From Epithemia pelagica (Eukaryota > Bacillariophyta > Bacillariophyceae > Surirellales > Surirellaceae): a stretch of 64,000 nucleotides of DNA. Of this stretch, positions 1 through 11,168 are shown in pieces; within the stretch, counting starts at the first letter, position 1, and each line of letters begins with the position of its first letter. The stretch lies in assembly GCA_946965045.2 (NCBI GenBank), contig OX337236.1, forward strand, positions 930,001 to 994,000. The letters are read 5' to 3'. Made by a program: the position numbers and the translations under genes. The notes beneath the pieces were generated by a model. The model was not told the origin of the DNA and made no database searches. It was given only the letters and a program-made list of their open reading frames with translations.

Positions 1-385
1 GAGGATATCCAGGAAAGTCTCCACCCCGACAAATGTCGCAGGGTGGCTCGGATCCCAGTGGAACGGATCCCGGAGCCACGGTGGGGGGCGGTGGTTGAGG
101 TGCTTGCGTACCGGCTCGGTCCGTGTAGCAACAAACGTCCTTGAAGTTGGCTATCAAGTCGATGCATTCAGGAGAGTCATTTTCCGATCCGGCCACCGAA
201 AGATACTTGTCGTTGCACGTGATGCCCTCTTCCACGTACCAATTGTTTCGTTCTGGGATGGGACCAGCCGAATAATATACATAGAGAGTGTCGGGACAAA
301 GATCACAAGCTTGAATACCATGGTTGTCCAAGAGGAAGGCGGACCACAACACGAAGGCTCTCAGAAAAAGTTGCTGCACACTCAT
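1..385 (-). CDS. Secreted cysteine-rich protein, 5' part only (runs off the window)
   Basis: An open frame on the minus strand starts with ATG at 385 and stays open to base 1, giving 128 codons without a stop, so the gene continues beyond the left edge. The N-terminus (MSVQQLFLRAFVLWSAFLL) is a plausible signal peptide. After it come a CDLC motif, a CCYTD stretch, a proline-rich linker and a second CDIC motif followed by GGDFPGYP, so Cys-rich units appear to be repeated. This style is familiar from secreted proteins of diatoms, but I do not recognise a named family and propose no reaction. The start is chosen because it is the first Met before the hydrophobic stretch. Confidence 0.6.
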   Translation of the reverse strand, partial: MSVQQLFLRAFVLWSAFLLDNHGIQACDLCPDTLYVYYSAGPIPERNNWYVEEGITCNDKYLSVAGSENDSPECIDLIANFKDVCCYTDRAGTQAPQPPPPTVAPGSVPLGSEPPCDICRGGDFPGYP

Positions 386-2146
386 GATACTGCCCTTTTT
401 TTGATCGAAAATGGCAGGGTTGCAAATTTGTGAGGGAGAGGAGACTTTCGATCTGCTGTGGGGTCATTTGGGCTCAATTTCACTGGTCACTTCTGTTTTC
501 TCGAAATTCTCGAAAGAGGGGCATATTTAACAAGTGATGTACGAACGAGTACACAAATTAATACTTTCTCTTTGCTTCCGAGTTGATGGATTTTCTCTTG
601 GTCTTGGTCACTTGAGGCTTAAATACAAAAGCGGACCGGGATACCCCGTTTCAGTTTCACGCTATCCATTGCTCGAAGCTCCGACATGCTTATCCATATC
701 TTGCACTCATAGAATGTTTGGGCCTTGCAACAAACCGAAATATCCAGTATAACACTAGCAGCAAAGAAAGCGAGTACTACTGATAACCATGTATGGTCTT
801 TGTTTGGGCGTGAGAGAAAAGCCTCCAAGTCATTCAAAGATCATCCCCAATGCAAATCATCTTCACTTGACACTGTGCTTTTCCTTGGGACAACCGAACT
901 TACTTTAGTCAATTATATATCAAGGTCGAGATACTCCAGCGAGATGGGGTAACCGGCAGTCCAAACAAAGGTCCAACGGGGTCAGAATGCAGAGTTCAAG
1001 CAATCGATATCTCACGGGAGAAGAAGTCCCACATACGGACGAAGAAGACTTGGTTACTTTGATGAGCCCTTTTGCCTTCTGAACGTCATTGTATCAGCTT
1101 TTTCCTATCCCTTCAGATTATCGACTGGACTCATTGCACGAGCAATGGCCGAGAACAGTCATTCAAGGAATGAACGGACGGACCCAACCGACTCCAGCAA
1201 GCATATCCTATCCCCAATGGGACGCCTCTTTTGTGGTATGAGACACAATCGCGATGTGAAGTGGCCGCTTGTGAGGTGTAAATCCTATTGGGAAAGGCAC
1301 CAACCGGATGCGTGATCTTTACAATCGCTCTCAGGAGTAATCATCGGTTCCCTGATCAGTGGTGAACATAGACGACGGGGGAGGGGAGTCCTGAAACTCT
1401 TAGCGTGAGTCGGATGAACTGCAACAACAGCGGCGTGTAATCCAGGACCGATCAAAGGGAAAGGACCAAGGCGACATTGTCCTGGCATACAACACAACAT
1501 CATCCTCCGTGTACGATATTGCTAATGGGCCTTTCAGAGACATGGATATTGGGCCGGTTTGTCGCGAGTTGGCGATTGACTCGTTCTTGGGACCGATGGG
1601 TATGGGTGCGAATTGCGAATTCGTAACACTTAGACGAGTGTCATCAGGAGTTTCTCAGTTGACCAGAAGCAAAGGCCGCTTTGGTGGAACACGTGCTTCG
1701 TTTTCTTTCACAGCTTCTTGGGCAGAATCCACCGACCGCGACCGTGGTATTCTCGTAGTGGTATTCTCTTCATGGCATTTTATGGTATGGTGGGCATGGT
1801 ACATGAGTTAATTCTCCATTTTATTCGCAGATTCGAAGAATAGGATGACGTGAATTGTTTTTTCCCATTGTCTGTTGCTCCCAACACGATCTCTCCTTCA
1901 GGGTCCCCCAAAGAATTAGTGATTGGCGCACCTCTCATGATTTGGCGAAAATCATAGGCATGTGACCTCAATAATGATGGTCTGAGACTTTGTAGCATGG
2001 AAAAGGACTTGAGAGTAAACTTAGCTCTTCGTAGAGGAGCACATCATACATGTACGTTTGCGGTGGAGTCGCTTTGGTGCCTTTCTTGTGCCGAAAAAAG
2101 GGCATTTGAATAGTCCATGGGAATCTTTGTCTCGGGGTTCTTCACG
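386..2146. other. Region without a supported gene
   Basis: Several short overlapping frames exist on both strands, the longest about 100 codons, but none shows a recognisable domain or clear coding character. A minus-strand frame at 1780-1998 has a stretch reading MRGAPITNSLGDPEGE that might be an exon of the candidate gene just downstream on the same strand. I could not find splice sites linking them convincingly. Confidence 0.4.
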
Positions 2147-2431
2147 TTATTGGCAAATAATGAAATGGACAAGCTCAGTTGGCACAGTGATAGAGGTTGC
2201 TGCTTGTGAGGCTGACAGAGACCAAAGTATGTTTGTGGGTGGGTGCGTATTGAAGCACCAGCGCGCAAAACTCGAGAAGATAGTTGTCGGATCTTGGATC
2301 TCAAAGTGGATGACGGCTGGGTTTCCTCTGGCCCGGGCGCGGGCTAGGTAGGCGAATCCCACGGCAGCATCACATCTCCAAGGATCTAATGCAAGCGTGC
2401 AACAAAGCAAAAAGACAATCCTTAAGGACAT
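2147..2431 (-). CDS. Possible small secreted protein (94 aa), weak
   Basis: A minus-strand frame starts at ATG 2431 with MSLRIVFLLCCTLALDPWRC, which resembles a signal peptide with a cleavage site after CDA. It then reads 70 residues to a stop at 2147. No domain is recognisable and the C-terminal part has little coding character. It may be a real first exon whose continuation I cannot see, a pseudogene, or chance. An imperfect hairpin of CTCCTACTC type lies upstream at 2481-2508. Confidence 0.22.
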   Translation of the reverse strand: MSLRIVFLLCCTLALDPWRCDAAVGFAYLARARARGNPAVIHFEIQDPTTIFSSFARWCFNTHPPTNILWSLSASQAATSITVPTELVHFIICQ

Positions 2432-2678
2432 TGCGTTGTAGCTTGTAGAACGAAACCACCGCGTAGTTTTGGAGCATCTCCTCCTACTCTTAGGAGTAGT
2501 AGGAGTACGAGTAGAATTGGCTTTAATGTTCTGCCGAAAGGACATAGCCTTCATAATCACGTGTAAGGCCGAAACGGATCCGTGACTGGAGTGACGTACT
2601 TTCGGATGCATGTTTTGATGGAGGGGAAGTTTTTGTTCTGTACAGAACATCGAATCATCATTGTGTTGTTGTTGTTTC

Positions 2679-3653
2679 ATGTGGCTGTCGCCTCTGTTTC
2701 AACCATATGGGTTTCTGCCATTGGCAACAACGTCGATTTTACTCCATGTTCTCTTCCAGGGATCATCCATTATTGGAACATGTCGCGCCTTTGACGTGAG
2801 GCGATTGGAGTTTTCGAACTGGCATCCAACCAGAACCACGTTCTCGGCAGCCACATCCTGCCACTGGCTGCCAAAAAACTCACCGGAAGCAACTCGGCGC
2901 AAGTGCTCGCCCAAGACAATGCTTTTGTCATCGACGAAACCGATCCATCTGTCCTTGTCGCGCTTGGACCGACAGGGTGGAATCTTGTATCAAACGTCCA
3001 TTTTCAACACGTCCGAATTGGTACAGTTGCGTCAGGATTTGTCTCACTACCAACGGCAAATGGTGGAGGAAACCAAGTCGTCTGTGGCTCAAAATCGTCT
3101 GGGTGTCGCACTTCCCAAGGATTCCGTCACGTGCGAAATTGTCCGTCATGGCAGTTTGACCGAATGGGTCAATGACGTTGCAGTACCGCGTCGTGATCGC
3201 CAGGAACCACCCGCGTCGACACGCTATGTCCTTCGGGACGACATGGTGCCAGTAGAACTTCGTTCGTACGAAAAGCCGGGCGCTTGTATGGCGTGGCATT
3301 CGGACGATGTCTTGTTTGATCCTCCCCAATTGGAAGTGGTGTGGACCTTGGAAAATACTTCGAATTGCGTCACGCAATGGAAACCCTCGACCAACAACAA
3401 CAACAACAACAATGTCGTGGCGACGGTCGAAACCGATGTCAATGCCGCCTTGTTGATTCAAGCGGGAGGTCCCAGTCATTGTGTCACCAGCTTGCGTTAC
3501 GGTCGTCGCGTCATTCTCAAATGTGTCTATGCCCTTCCCGATGCCACCTTTTGTACCGTGCCCGTCACACAATTTGCATCCTCCAAGAAGCGGCAGTCCT
3601 CCAAGGGCAAATCTTCCAAAGGCCGTCGTCCAGTTGGCAAAAAGCGGAACTGA
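2679..3653 (+). CDS. 2-oxoglutarate/Fe(II)-dependent oxygenase-like protein
   Basis: A 324-residue protein with the metal and co-substrate pattern of the 2OG-Fe(II) dioxygenase superfamily: H207-S-D209 in AWHSDDV, then a distal His267 in PSHCVTSL followed by Arg276/Arg277 in YGRRVILK. These fit the HxD...H...R arrangement of prolyl-hydroxylase and AlkB-like folds. The N-terminal 40 residues are hydrophobic and could be a signal or organelle leader. A run of Asn from AAC repeats (about 3391-3411) sits between the two metal-ligand regions and the C-terminal 25 residues are Lys/Ser-rich. The in-frame ATG at 2679 was chosen; an alternative TTG at 2661 only adds a Cys run. The substrate is not predictable from sequence. 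Confidence 0.62.
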   Translation: MWLSPLFQPYGFLPLATTSILLHVLFQGSSIIGTCRAFDVRRLEFSNWHPTRTTFSAATSCHWLPKNSPEATRRKCSPKTMLLSSTKPIHLSLSRLDRQGGILYQTSIFNTSELVQLRQDLSHYQRQMVEETKSSVAQNRLGVALPKDSVTCEIVRHGSLTEWVNDVAVPRRDRQEPPASTRYVLRDDMVPVELRSYEKPGACMAWHSDDVLFDPPQLEVVWTLENTSNCVTQWKPSTNNNNNNNVVATVETDVNAALLIQAGGPSHCVTSLRYGRRVILKCVYALPDATFCTVPVTQFASSKKRQSSKGKSSKGRRPVGKKRN

Positions 3654-4070
3654 TCATTTGAAGCATATAGTTCATAACCATACCATAGTGTCAAGAATGC
3701 GAGGAAAGCATCGCTAAACTAGTATGTCCAACCTACATGCGAGTTACTCCTAGTCCAGTAGTGCTACTCCTAGAGGACATTTTCTATCCGTGCTATGTGC
3801 TTCACATATCAAACGCTCGAATAACGGTCAGTAACGGTTGGCCAATCCATCGCGCAAAGACAAACAAGATTCTTTGTCATTGTCACAATGGATGCGGACA
3901 AAACAACGAAACAACAGGAGGCAATCGAGGAAAGGAGAGCACAAGCACACGGATTCTTCTTGGATTGAATCTTGGTCTGTTTCTCAATCAAGTGTTTTTG
4001 GTTTCACTGGGTTCCGCATTTTGATTTTCGGCCTGCTGGACGACGCATAAGAAGAGCTACCTAGCTGACG
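3654..4070. other. Intergenic region, 417 bp
   Basis: This is the spacer between the oxygenase and the phosphatase-like gene, presumably holding the promoter and leader of the latter. It carries two copies of the octamer TACTCCTA (3745-3752 and 3765-3772), which recurs in other intergenic stretches of this window. Nothing else stands out. Confidence 0.4.
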
Positions 4071-5789
4071 ATGTGTTCCACCATGAATCCGTCATGGACT
4101 ACCAGGACGAGACGTCCTGCGATGCAATTGTGGACCACCAAGGCGTTGTGGACGACACTATTTTGTGTGGCGTGCTTCTTGAGAACGACGGTCTTGGCTG
4201 CTCCAAGCAGTAGTAGTAGCACTACTACGACTACCAGTCATGTCTTTGTGTTTCGTCATTGCATTCGCAGTACCAATACCAGTGTGAATTTGTACGATGG
4301 TGCAACCCGCCAAGAGTCGACCTTTTCGACCAATATTTCCGATTATATCATGGTTCCCTTGCCGGAATGGAATACCGGTGTCGAATGGTGTACCACGGCT
4401 GGATACGACCATATGCAACAAGTGGGTTCGCACTTGTGGCACCGGTATTTTGGCATTGCCACTTCGTTGCACGTTCAAATCATTACCGACACGGTCCAAC
4501 GCGATGTTTCCTCGGCCTTTGCCTTGGCCGAAGGTATTGCCACGGCGGCACAAGCGGCTGGACAAGTCATTACGGGCCTCAATCAACCCCAATACGATCC
4601 CTACTTGTTTCATCCTACCAAAAAAATAAAGGATATGGACTTGAGTGGGTCGTCCACCGGTCCACCCCGCTTGTGCGAGAAACCCAGTGACACGCAACTG
4701 TCTCAGGATATTGCCACACGGTTGACCAGTGTCGTACGACCGGCTTGGAACATGACGGAAAGCCTGGAAGTACTGGAACACTATGTTGGTGTGGGTGAAG
4801 CTGGATCTCTGCTGGATATGTGGCCACCCGGAAACAACAATCCCAACCATACCGAATCTCTGAATGACCCGACACTGCATCCCACGCTGCCCAAACTGCA
4901 AGGTCCCATCAATGTGATGAAATTGGTGGCCCAAATGGCCTTTTATGCGCGCACCTCCAATGTACTCTTTCTGCCCACCCTGACCGTACCGGACATGATG
5001 GACTTGTTGGCCTGGCATTATTGGATGCGCAGTGTGTTGGCGATTGGGAATGTGAGGGCTGCCATGGATGGAGCCGTAGTGGTGCACCGACTCTTGCAAT
5101 TGTTGGAACCACCCCAACAACAATCACCACAGGACGACTTGGACACGCACCCACACCACGTTACCATACTGATGGGACATGATGGAACATTGGATTCGAT
5201 TGCGACTGCGTTAGATCTTTCATGGGAATTGCCGCCGCCCTATCCCTCCAGTCTTCAAGCCGCAGCAGCGGCAGGCGACAGTGCTAGTGCAAGTGATCCT
5301 TCAAACAACAATACTACTACGACGACGACGGATTTGCCCCAATGGTCTCCCACTCCTCCGGCCTCCGCCTTGTACTTTGCCTCCACCACCTCCAACGATC
5401 CCAACACCCAACCAATGGTAGACATGAGCTTGTTGGCACCCCTCTTTTTCAAAAATATCAACCCCTCCGACCCTGATGAGTATACCGTGGATGTCTCGGG
5501 GAACTTGATTGCTGTTCCGGCTCTCTGGAACTTTCAGCATTCCAATGCCCAAGTGTTGGATGATGCTGTGCGAGTGTCGGGGAACAATCCCATTCAAGCG
5601 CTACGGAATCGAATGATTCAAGTACTCAATGGCTTTTACAGTCCACAAGCCATGCAATGTTATCAAACGGCGGTCCAACACTATCCCCCACCAGCGAATG
5701 AGCAACCCACACCCTCTCCCGGCACAACCCCCTCCCCCACGAGTAGTAGTCCTCCCAAGCACAACAACAGTACAAACGAGAACCATTCG

Positions 5790-5822
<33 letters not shown>

Positions 5823-6173
5823 TCACCAGTAGTAGCACCACCCGCTTCCATTCCATCACCACCCACCAAAGCACAAGTTCCCACCGTTGTTCCACCACCA
5901 CCACCACCCTCTCAACACTCCAATGGTGGTGGCGGTGCCAGTGGTAGTGGCAGCAGTTCCAATTCTTCCAACAACAACAACAACATGTTTGGATCGTCCG
6001 CCACGACAACCTCGTCTCCCTTGCTCTTTTTGGTGGTTGGACTTGTCTTTGTTGGTATCTTGGCCGTCTTGCGCAAACCAATTGCCCGTGGTTTGGGGTT
6101 GGGAAGTCGTCCCATTCAGTATAGCGATATGGATACTGGTCACGATTTGGATTTTTCCATGGAAATGATTTAA
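4071..6173 (+). CDS. Histidine acid phosphatase-like type I membrane protein
   Basis: A 700-residue protein. After a signal-like hydrophobic segment (about residues 24-44, ending VLAA) comes VFVFRHCIRST with R62-H63, matching the RHGxRxP catalytic motif of histidine acid phosphatases (branch 2 of the histidine phosphatase superfamily). G is replaced by C and P by T. The proton-donor motif appears as MGHDGTL with H370-D371. Residues after about 545 are Ser/Pro/Asn-rich low complexity, including a poly-Ser run encoded by TCG repeats (about 5790-5822). A hydrophobic segment near residues 650-672 (LLFLVVGLVFVGILAVL) and a short tail follow. The topology suggests a phosphomonoesterase held at the surface or an endomembrane by a C-terminal anchor. 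The substrate is unknown and the altered motif leaves activity open. Confidence 0.72.
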
Positions 6174-6423
6174 GAAACCACACACACACGCGCACTTATA
6201 CTCAAACTCATTGCCCCAAGACACAACGACGACCAGTCCAACCTTTCATCTCTCGCATCGGGTCCAATCCAAATGTTTAGAATCTTGGTTATCATTATCA
6301 TCCCCCGCCTCTCGCTCTAGCGCTAGCGGAGTCTATGCTCCCCGATGAAGAGTAGACAGCATAGCCTATTTTGACGCAACGCGATTACTAGATTTCACGA
6401 CCAAGACCAAAAAGATACTTTTA

Positions 6424-6585
6424 TGTTGGGAAAGCGGATGTCGCCCGGCGCGGAGAAACACGTGACGCAATGACACTGGCCGCAGCACCAAAGACGGTGA
6501 CCTGGGCCGACGTAGTTAGACGAACACGATAACTTATAATTTTTCCTCATCAATGAATTGACGCTGTCTGCACGGTATCTCAACA
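6424..6585 (+). repeat. 5' LTR of the Copia element (162 bp)
   Basis: This is a direct copy of 13092-13234. By eye the two are identical except for a 19-bp segment (about 6545-6563) present here and absent from the 3' LTR. The ends TGTTG and CAACA are short inverted repeats, as expected for LTRs. Near-identity suggests a recent insertion. Confidence 0.93.
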
Positions 6586-6600
6586 GGTTATTGAGCCCAA
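6586..6600 (+). promoter_or_regulatory. Putative primer binding site, initiator tRNA-Met internal type
   Basis: Immediately after the 5' LTR the sequence reads GGTTATTGAGCCCAA. Apart from one extra T it is complementary to the anticodon stem-loop of eukaryotic initiator tRNA-Met (UGGGCUCAUAACC) rather than to a tRNA 3' end. This mimics the half-tRNA priming known for Drosophila copia. The assignment rests on position and this match. Confidence 0.55.
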
Positions 6601-6657
6601 CTGTCGAATTGCTTCCTACTCGGCAGGCAACGTCCCTGTGGTGGGTAATAGCCCATC

Positions 6658-9161
6658 ATGACAACCTCGGGTCGATCCAACGAGGATCCCCCAGGACACA
6701 CTACTCCGTTTGGTAATTTACTTCGCCGTACCCCATTTCAACGCATCCTCCATGGATGGCAGGGTACCACTGTCCCTACAAGCCCTCAATCGTCGGATCT
6801 TCGCACCTCCGTTGTTGGACGTAACATTGAAACCCTACAAGAAGAACTAGCGAATGCTGTTCACCCAGTCACTGTGGAGACCGTCGACTCCAATACAACC
6901 AGTGAACGACCTCGGGTCCGTCCGGATCCAGCACCTAGTGGTCCTTCCCCACCTACGTACTCGCCTATTGCGGCCGATGAAGACCCTCTCAGCGTTTACA
7001 GTCCCTACACTCAAGCCGTCATTCTCGCGGGTGGTGACCAATCCATTATCCGATCCACCTACCGTAGTTCGTACCTTGTGGACACTATTGAAGCTGCCGA
7101 AGATGCTGCGCATGAAATGACTGATGGGACCCTCCCAGAGGCCCAGTCACCTCCACCACACCTCATCACGGCGCCTGCTCCCACTGCCCCTTCACCACTC
7201 ACTGCATCCTTTGGCTCTGACACCAGTGTGGAGTCCGTCCCTGATGTGAGTTTCTCCAGTCCTTTGTCCAAATGTCCCATTCCCTCTGGAGTAACCTTGG
7301 GCCCGACGGACCTTCTTGTCTACGCTCGCACTAGTACTTCCGTCCCTCCTCAGGCAGTCGTTCAGGACTCCTATGAAGGCATTGGCCATCCCTATCTACG
7401 AGGTTATGTTGGTCCGGATCGTAGTCAGCAACGGTCCCAGAAACGTTTTTATGTGGTCAAGACTGGGTGGATCCGGGAATTTTCACCTCTTGGGCTGCGG
7501 CTTGGGTGCGTACCATTGATTTTAAGGCCGCCTCTGGGCATGGTGCCGAATTTGCCAGTGCCAGCACCTACCAGGCTGCCGTACGATTCCTTGGTTGGGA
7601 CCCTTCCCACCAATCCTCTCCCACTGGTCCCTTCCCTCCTCCACCTTCGGCTCCTTTTGTCCGTGGTCCGGTTGTTCCTCCCTCGTCTCTCCCCGCTCAG
7701 GTCGCATCGTCTCTTCGCTCTTCCTCTCTTCCCTCGGCTATGGTCGACGAGGTTGTCCACCGTTTGCAGGACTCTTACTTCTCGGCCCCGTCTCATGTTG
7801 CGTCCGGGGGGGATCCAGCTCCTGTGGTCACAACTCCCGCATCCACTCGTGGGGAAGAGCAGCCACGTACCATTGAGGCCAACGATGGGAAACTTCGTCG
7901 GGAACAAAAGGGATTTCCGGAATTCCCTGCCACGGCTTTTACCGGCGAATTGTTTGACGTCTTCTACGAGGCGGTTCGCAACATTGTGCACATGGGTCAT
8001 TGGTTGCTCTCTGATGGGAGTGACATTACTTCTCATACCGACACCCCAGACAACGCCCGCGATCGAGAAATCTCCAGCCACCTTCATTATCATTTGGTAA
8101 TTTCTATCCAGGTCCATCGCAACCCTGTTGCGCTCGGCGTCTTGTCGGAACTTCGATCCACTGACGACTATGGCAACGGCATCAAGCTTCTTGCGTCTCT
8201 TCGCGCGATTGCGTATCCCACGACCACTAGTTCGTTCTTGCACGACTTCGATACTTGGAGCCGCCTCAGTCACCGTAACAAGGAGGAACTTACAACGTTT
8301 TATCGGCGGGCCAAGGAAGCGCGTCACCGACTCAGTACTCACTCCTACACTATGACCGACTTCCAGTTCCGTACCCGTCTCTACTATTTGGTTATCAAGG
8401 GACCCTATGGCCACGCCATGGGTACGATAGAAGAAGAACTCAAGTGTGGACGTATTGACCTTGCTACCATCACCACCCAAGACCTGTTCATGATGATGCA
8501 CCAGGAATTTCGTGAAAAGTGTTATAAGAACCGGTCTACCATGGAAGTGGTTGAGGGGAAGGCCCCTGTGGGTGCTCCCAAGGGTCGCCGAGTTCAAGAG
8601 TTTCCTGGTTTGGATGGTTTCACCGCCGTGGGTGCCACTCTCAGTCCTGATGACGCTCGTCAAAATCACCGTGACTTCAAGTGCCTTCTCTGCAAGATTT
8701 ATCGCAAGGGGAATCGGAAACACGCTCCTGGTATTCACTCCACTGCCAAATGCCCCATTTTGAAGGAGTGCGGTTTCACCATTCAGTATGATTATGAACA
8801 AGACCGTGTCCTCAACCCTGACGGGAAACCTTCCTCCTTCCCCAATAGTGGTCGTGGTCGTCGTGCCTCCGCTGGCGACTCGTCGTCGGCCGATGGGGGG
8901 GGGGGTTCTTCGTCGATTCCGTCGTCGACTCCTACTGCTGCGGCGGCCCGTCGTGTCCCTGAGTCCCCTCCTCAAGACAGTCCCAGTCCTACTCCTGGAC
9001 GTAAGTGCTCGTCTCAAGCCTCAAGCGATCACGCTAGCTCTCCTCCTCACCGACCCTCTCTCTCTCCCACACAGGATCTGAGTGATGATTCCGATATCTG
9101 GTCCTACTCTTCGTCGTCGGCACCAGTAGCGACGGCGATGTCCCATCCTATCTACATCTGA
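6658..9161 (+). pseudogene. Copia Gag with a hybrid-binding-like domain, frame broken at about 7467
   Basis: The frame opens at ATG 6658 and runs through a Pro/Ser-rich N-terminal region to KRFYVVKTG. It must then move back one base near 7465-7470 to continue as DPGIFTSWAAAWVRT and on to the stop at 9159-9161. Across the shift the motif FYVVKTG-x-DPGIFTSW...F...A..FLG resembles the RNase H1 N-terminal hybrid-binding (viroplasmin-like) domain. Downstream lies a Gag-like helical region (about 7860-8560), then a Cys/His cluster (CLLCK...H..GIHSTAKC, about 8680-8760) like a nucleic-acid-binding knuckle, and a Ser/Pro-rich tail. No classic slippery heptamer is visible, so a single-base deletion is the simplest explanation. 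Confidence 0.75.
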
Positions 9162-11168
9162 GAGAGTCATCCCCTGAGGAAGGAGAGCTAGACATAAGTG
9201 ATTTAAACGAGCAATCTTCCCCTATGTGTCGTCGTAGTTGGAGTCCTACAGCTGTGTGTTCGCGACCATTGGTTTGCCCAGACTCTGGAGCCACAGCAGA
9301 TATGTTTTGGGACCGTTCTTTATTCGATGATGCCACCTACACCCCGCTCACCGATCATTACGTGGAAATGGGTGACGGTAGTCGCGTGGCCATTGAGGGT
9401 CGTGGTACCGTGAATGTGTGTCTCGATGGGCATCACGTCTGACTTGCGGACTGCTTACACGTTCCCACGTTGGATGTGCATCTTCTATCCATTCGTGTAC
9501 ATCGACGTTGAGGGAGTGGTTGTAGCTTTATTGCCGATGATGATGGAATGTACTTGACCTTCCCGACCTTCGTCCTCCACGTCGACGATACCGATGATGC
9601 CTTGCTTGATGCCACCCCGTGTGTGGCGCCCAGCCAGACTCCCGTCTATAGCGATACCATTGGCAGCGTTCTCTACGGTCGAGCACAGAACATGCTCCGC
9701 CGCATGCAAACGCGTTCTATGTCCCAACCAACCGGAGAATCTCCATTGCCGGCCACGTCGGCCGATGCACCCTCTTCTCCGTCCACCAACCAACCCACAC
9801 CCACGGCCGATTGTTCTCTTCCACCGTGCTACACCGCTGACACTGGCTCTCGAGAGACTCGCCGCGTCACTCCATTCGCTCTACACCGTTTGTTCGGCAA
9901 TCGGAATCTCAAGGAATACTCTTTACTTGGAGACGTGGGCCGTGGCATTTCTGTCACGTTGGCTCAGGAACCTACGGCTACTGCTGGTGATTTTGTTACA
10001 GTTGACCAGCGCCGTCGTGGTCCCTCTCAACGTCGTCGGGCCCACAAGTTGGAGTTAGTGGGTATGGATATCGGCTAGGGCAATGGGACCTGGGGGGTAC
10101 AACTATTGTCTCACCCTAGTCGACTCGGCCACTCGCATGGTATTTTGTTATGGCCTACGGAGTCTCGGCCACGCCGACATTCAAGATGCTCTCTGGCGTT
10201 TTATAGTGGACGCGGGCGGTATGCCCAAGGTCATCCAGTGTGACTTTGACAGTCGGTTCCTGGGTGGCGGCGTCGCTCGGTTTCTCCGCAGTCTCCGTAT
10301 TCGTGTCCGCTCTGCGGCTCCTCGTCGCCAATCCTCCAACGGTCTCGTGGAACGGTATTGGCAAACTGGTGTCCGTATGGCCCGCTCCTACCTGGCCGAG
10401 GCTAAACTTCCTGCTCGGTTTTGGTTTTGGGCATTGCGAACTGCCTTCCAACGGATGAATCTCCTGCCGGTCCAGTCGCTCTCCGCTGAGAAGGAGTCCC
10501 TGGGTGAATGGACTACTCCCCTCACTTTATTTTACGGCCAGCGACCTGACTACCGGGTTCTCTTTGAGTTTGGCGCCATCGGTTATTTCAATCGTCCGAC
10601 TGATGGTCCTCGCCAACGTCGCACTTTCGAATCCCATAGTTTTGTCGGTATTGCTCTGGGTCGCAGTGACTTTTGTAATGGTGTGGTCTTTTACAACCCC
10701 GACCAACACTCGTTCTCCGTTTCCAGTGACTACACTCTGGATGTGGACCGCGGTGTCTCGGATGCCTTCCCTTCGCTCGTGTACGATGGGGGGCTGCAAC
10801 TATCGTTATTGGATCGTACTGAGGCCAAGGTTCTGCATCCTCCTGGATCCTCGGTGTACTGGAGTTCTCCTGGCTCTACTGACCAACACTCTGGCGTTGT
10901 CCTTCAAGTTCCTACGAGTCAGACTCCTAGTTACAGTCTACAGACGCCGGACAACACCACCGTGGAAGTCGATCCGGATATGGTGTGGGGGGTCCTACCC
11001 CTCAAAGGAGACGGCCCTCTTCACTCGACCGAAACTGCTGATGCCGACCATGTTTCTGATATCACGGCCGACCATCCACTCCGTCCGTCGTGGATACGAG
11101 CTGACGAGGCCGTGACCCTCTATTCAGATCCATGGGTTCCTTCACGGCCGATTGCGGCTAGATTCTGA
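9115..11168 (+). pseudogene. Copia protease and integrase region, several frame breaks
   Basis: In frame 2 the aspartic protease signature CPDSGATADMF lies near 9280-9310. After it comes LADCLHVPTLDVHLLS, interrupted by TGA at 9440 and TGA at 9509, then the pre-integrase region (FALHRLFGNRNLKE) and TAG at 10076. The integrase core continues in frame 3 from about 10083, with LVDSATR, QCDFDSRFLGG and NGLVERYW supplying the D, D and E of the catalytic triad. That frame stops at 11166-11168 and the RT frame takes over. The two TGA codons sit where Arg would be natural, so CGA-to-TGA transitions are likely. Confidence 0.85.

Noticed and set aside
5626-6224. Long minus-strand frames opposite the phosphatase tail
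   Set aside because: They are antisense to Ser/Pro/Thr low-complexity codons, giving Val/Gly/Trp runs with no domain.
7441-7470. Programmed frameshift in the Copia Gag
   Set aside because: No slippery heptamer in phase (ACT GGG TGG) and other lesions are present, so a deletion is more likely.
7449-9017. 522-codon minus-strand frame inside the Copia Gag
   Set aside because: Shadow of the Gag codons; Arg/Gly/Thr-rich with no motif, and the plus strand has clear Gag features.
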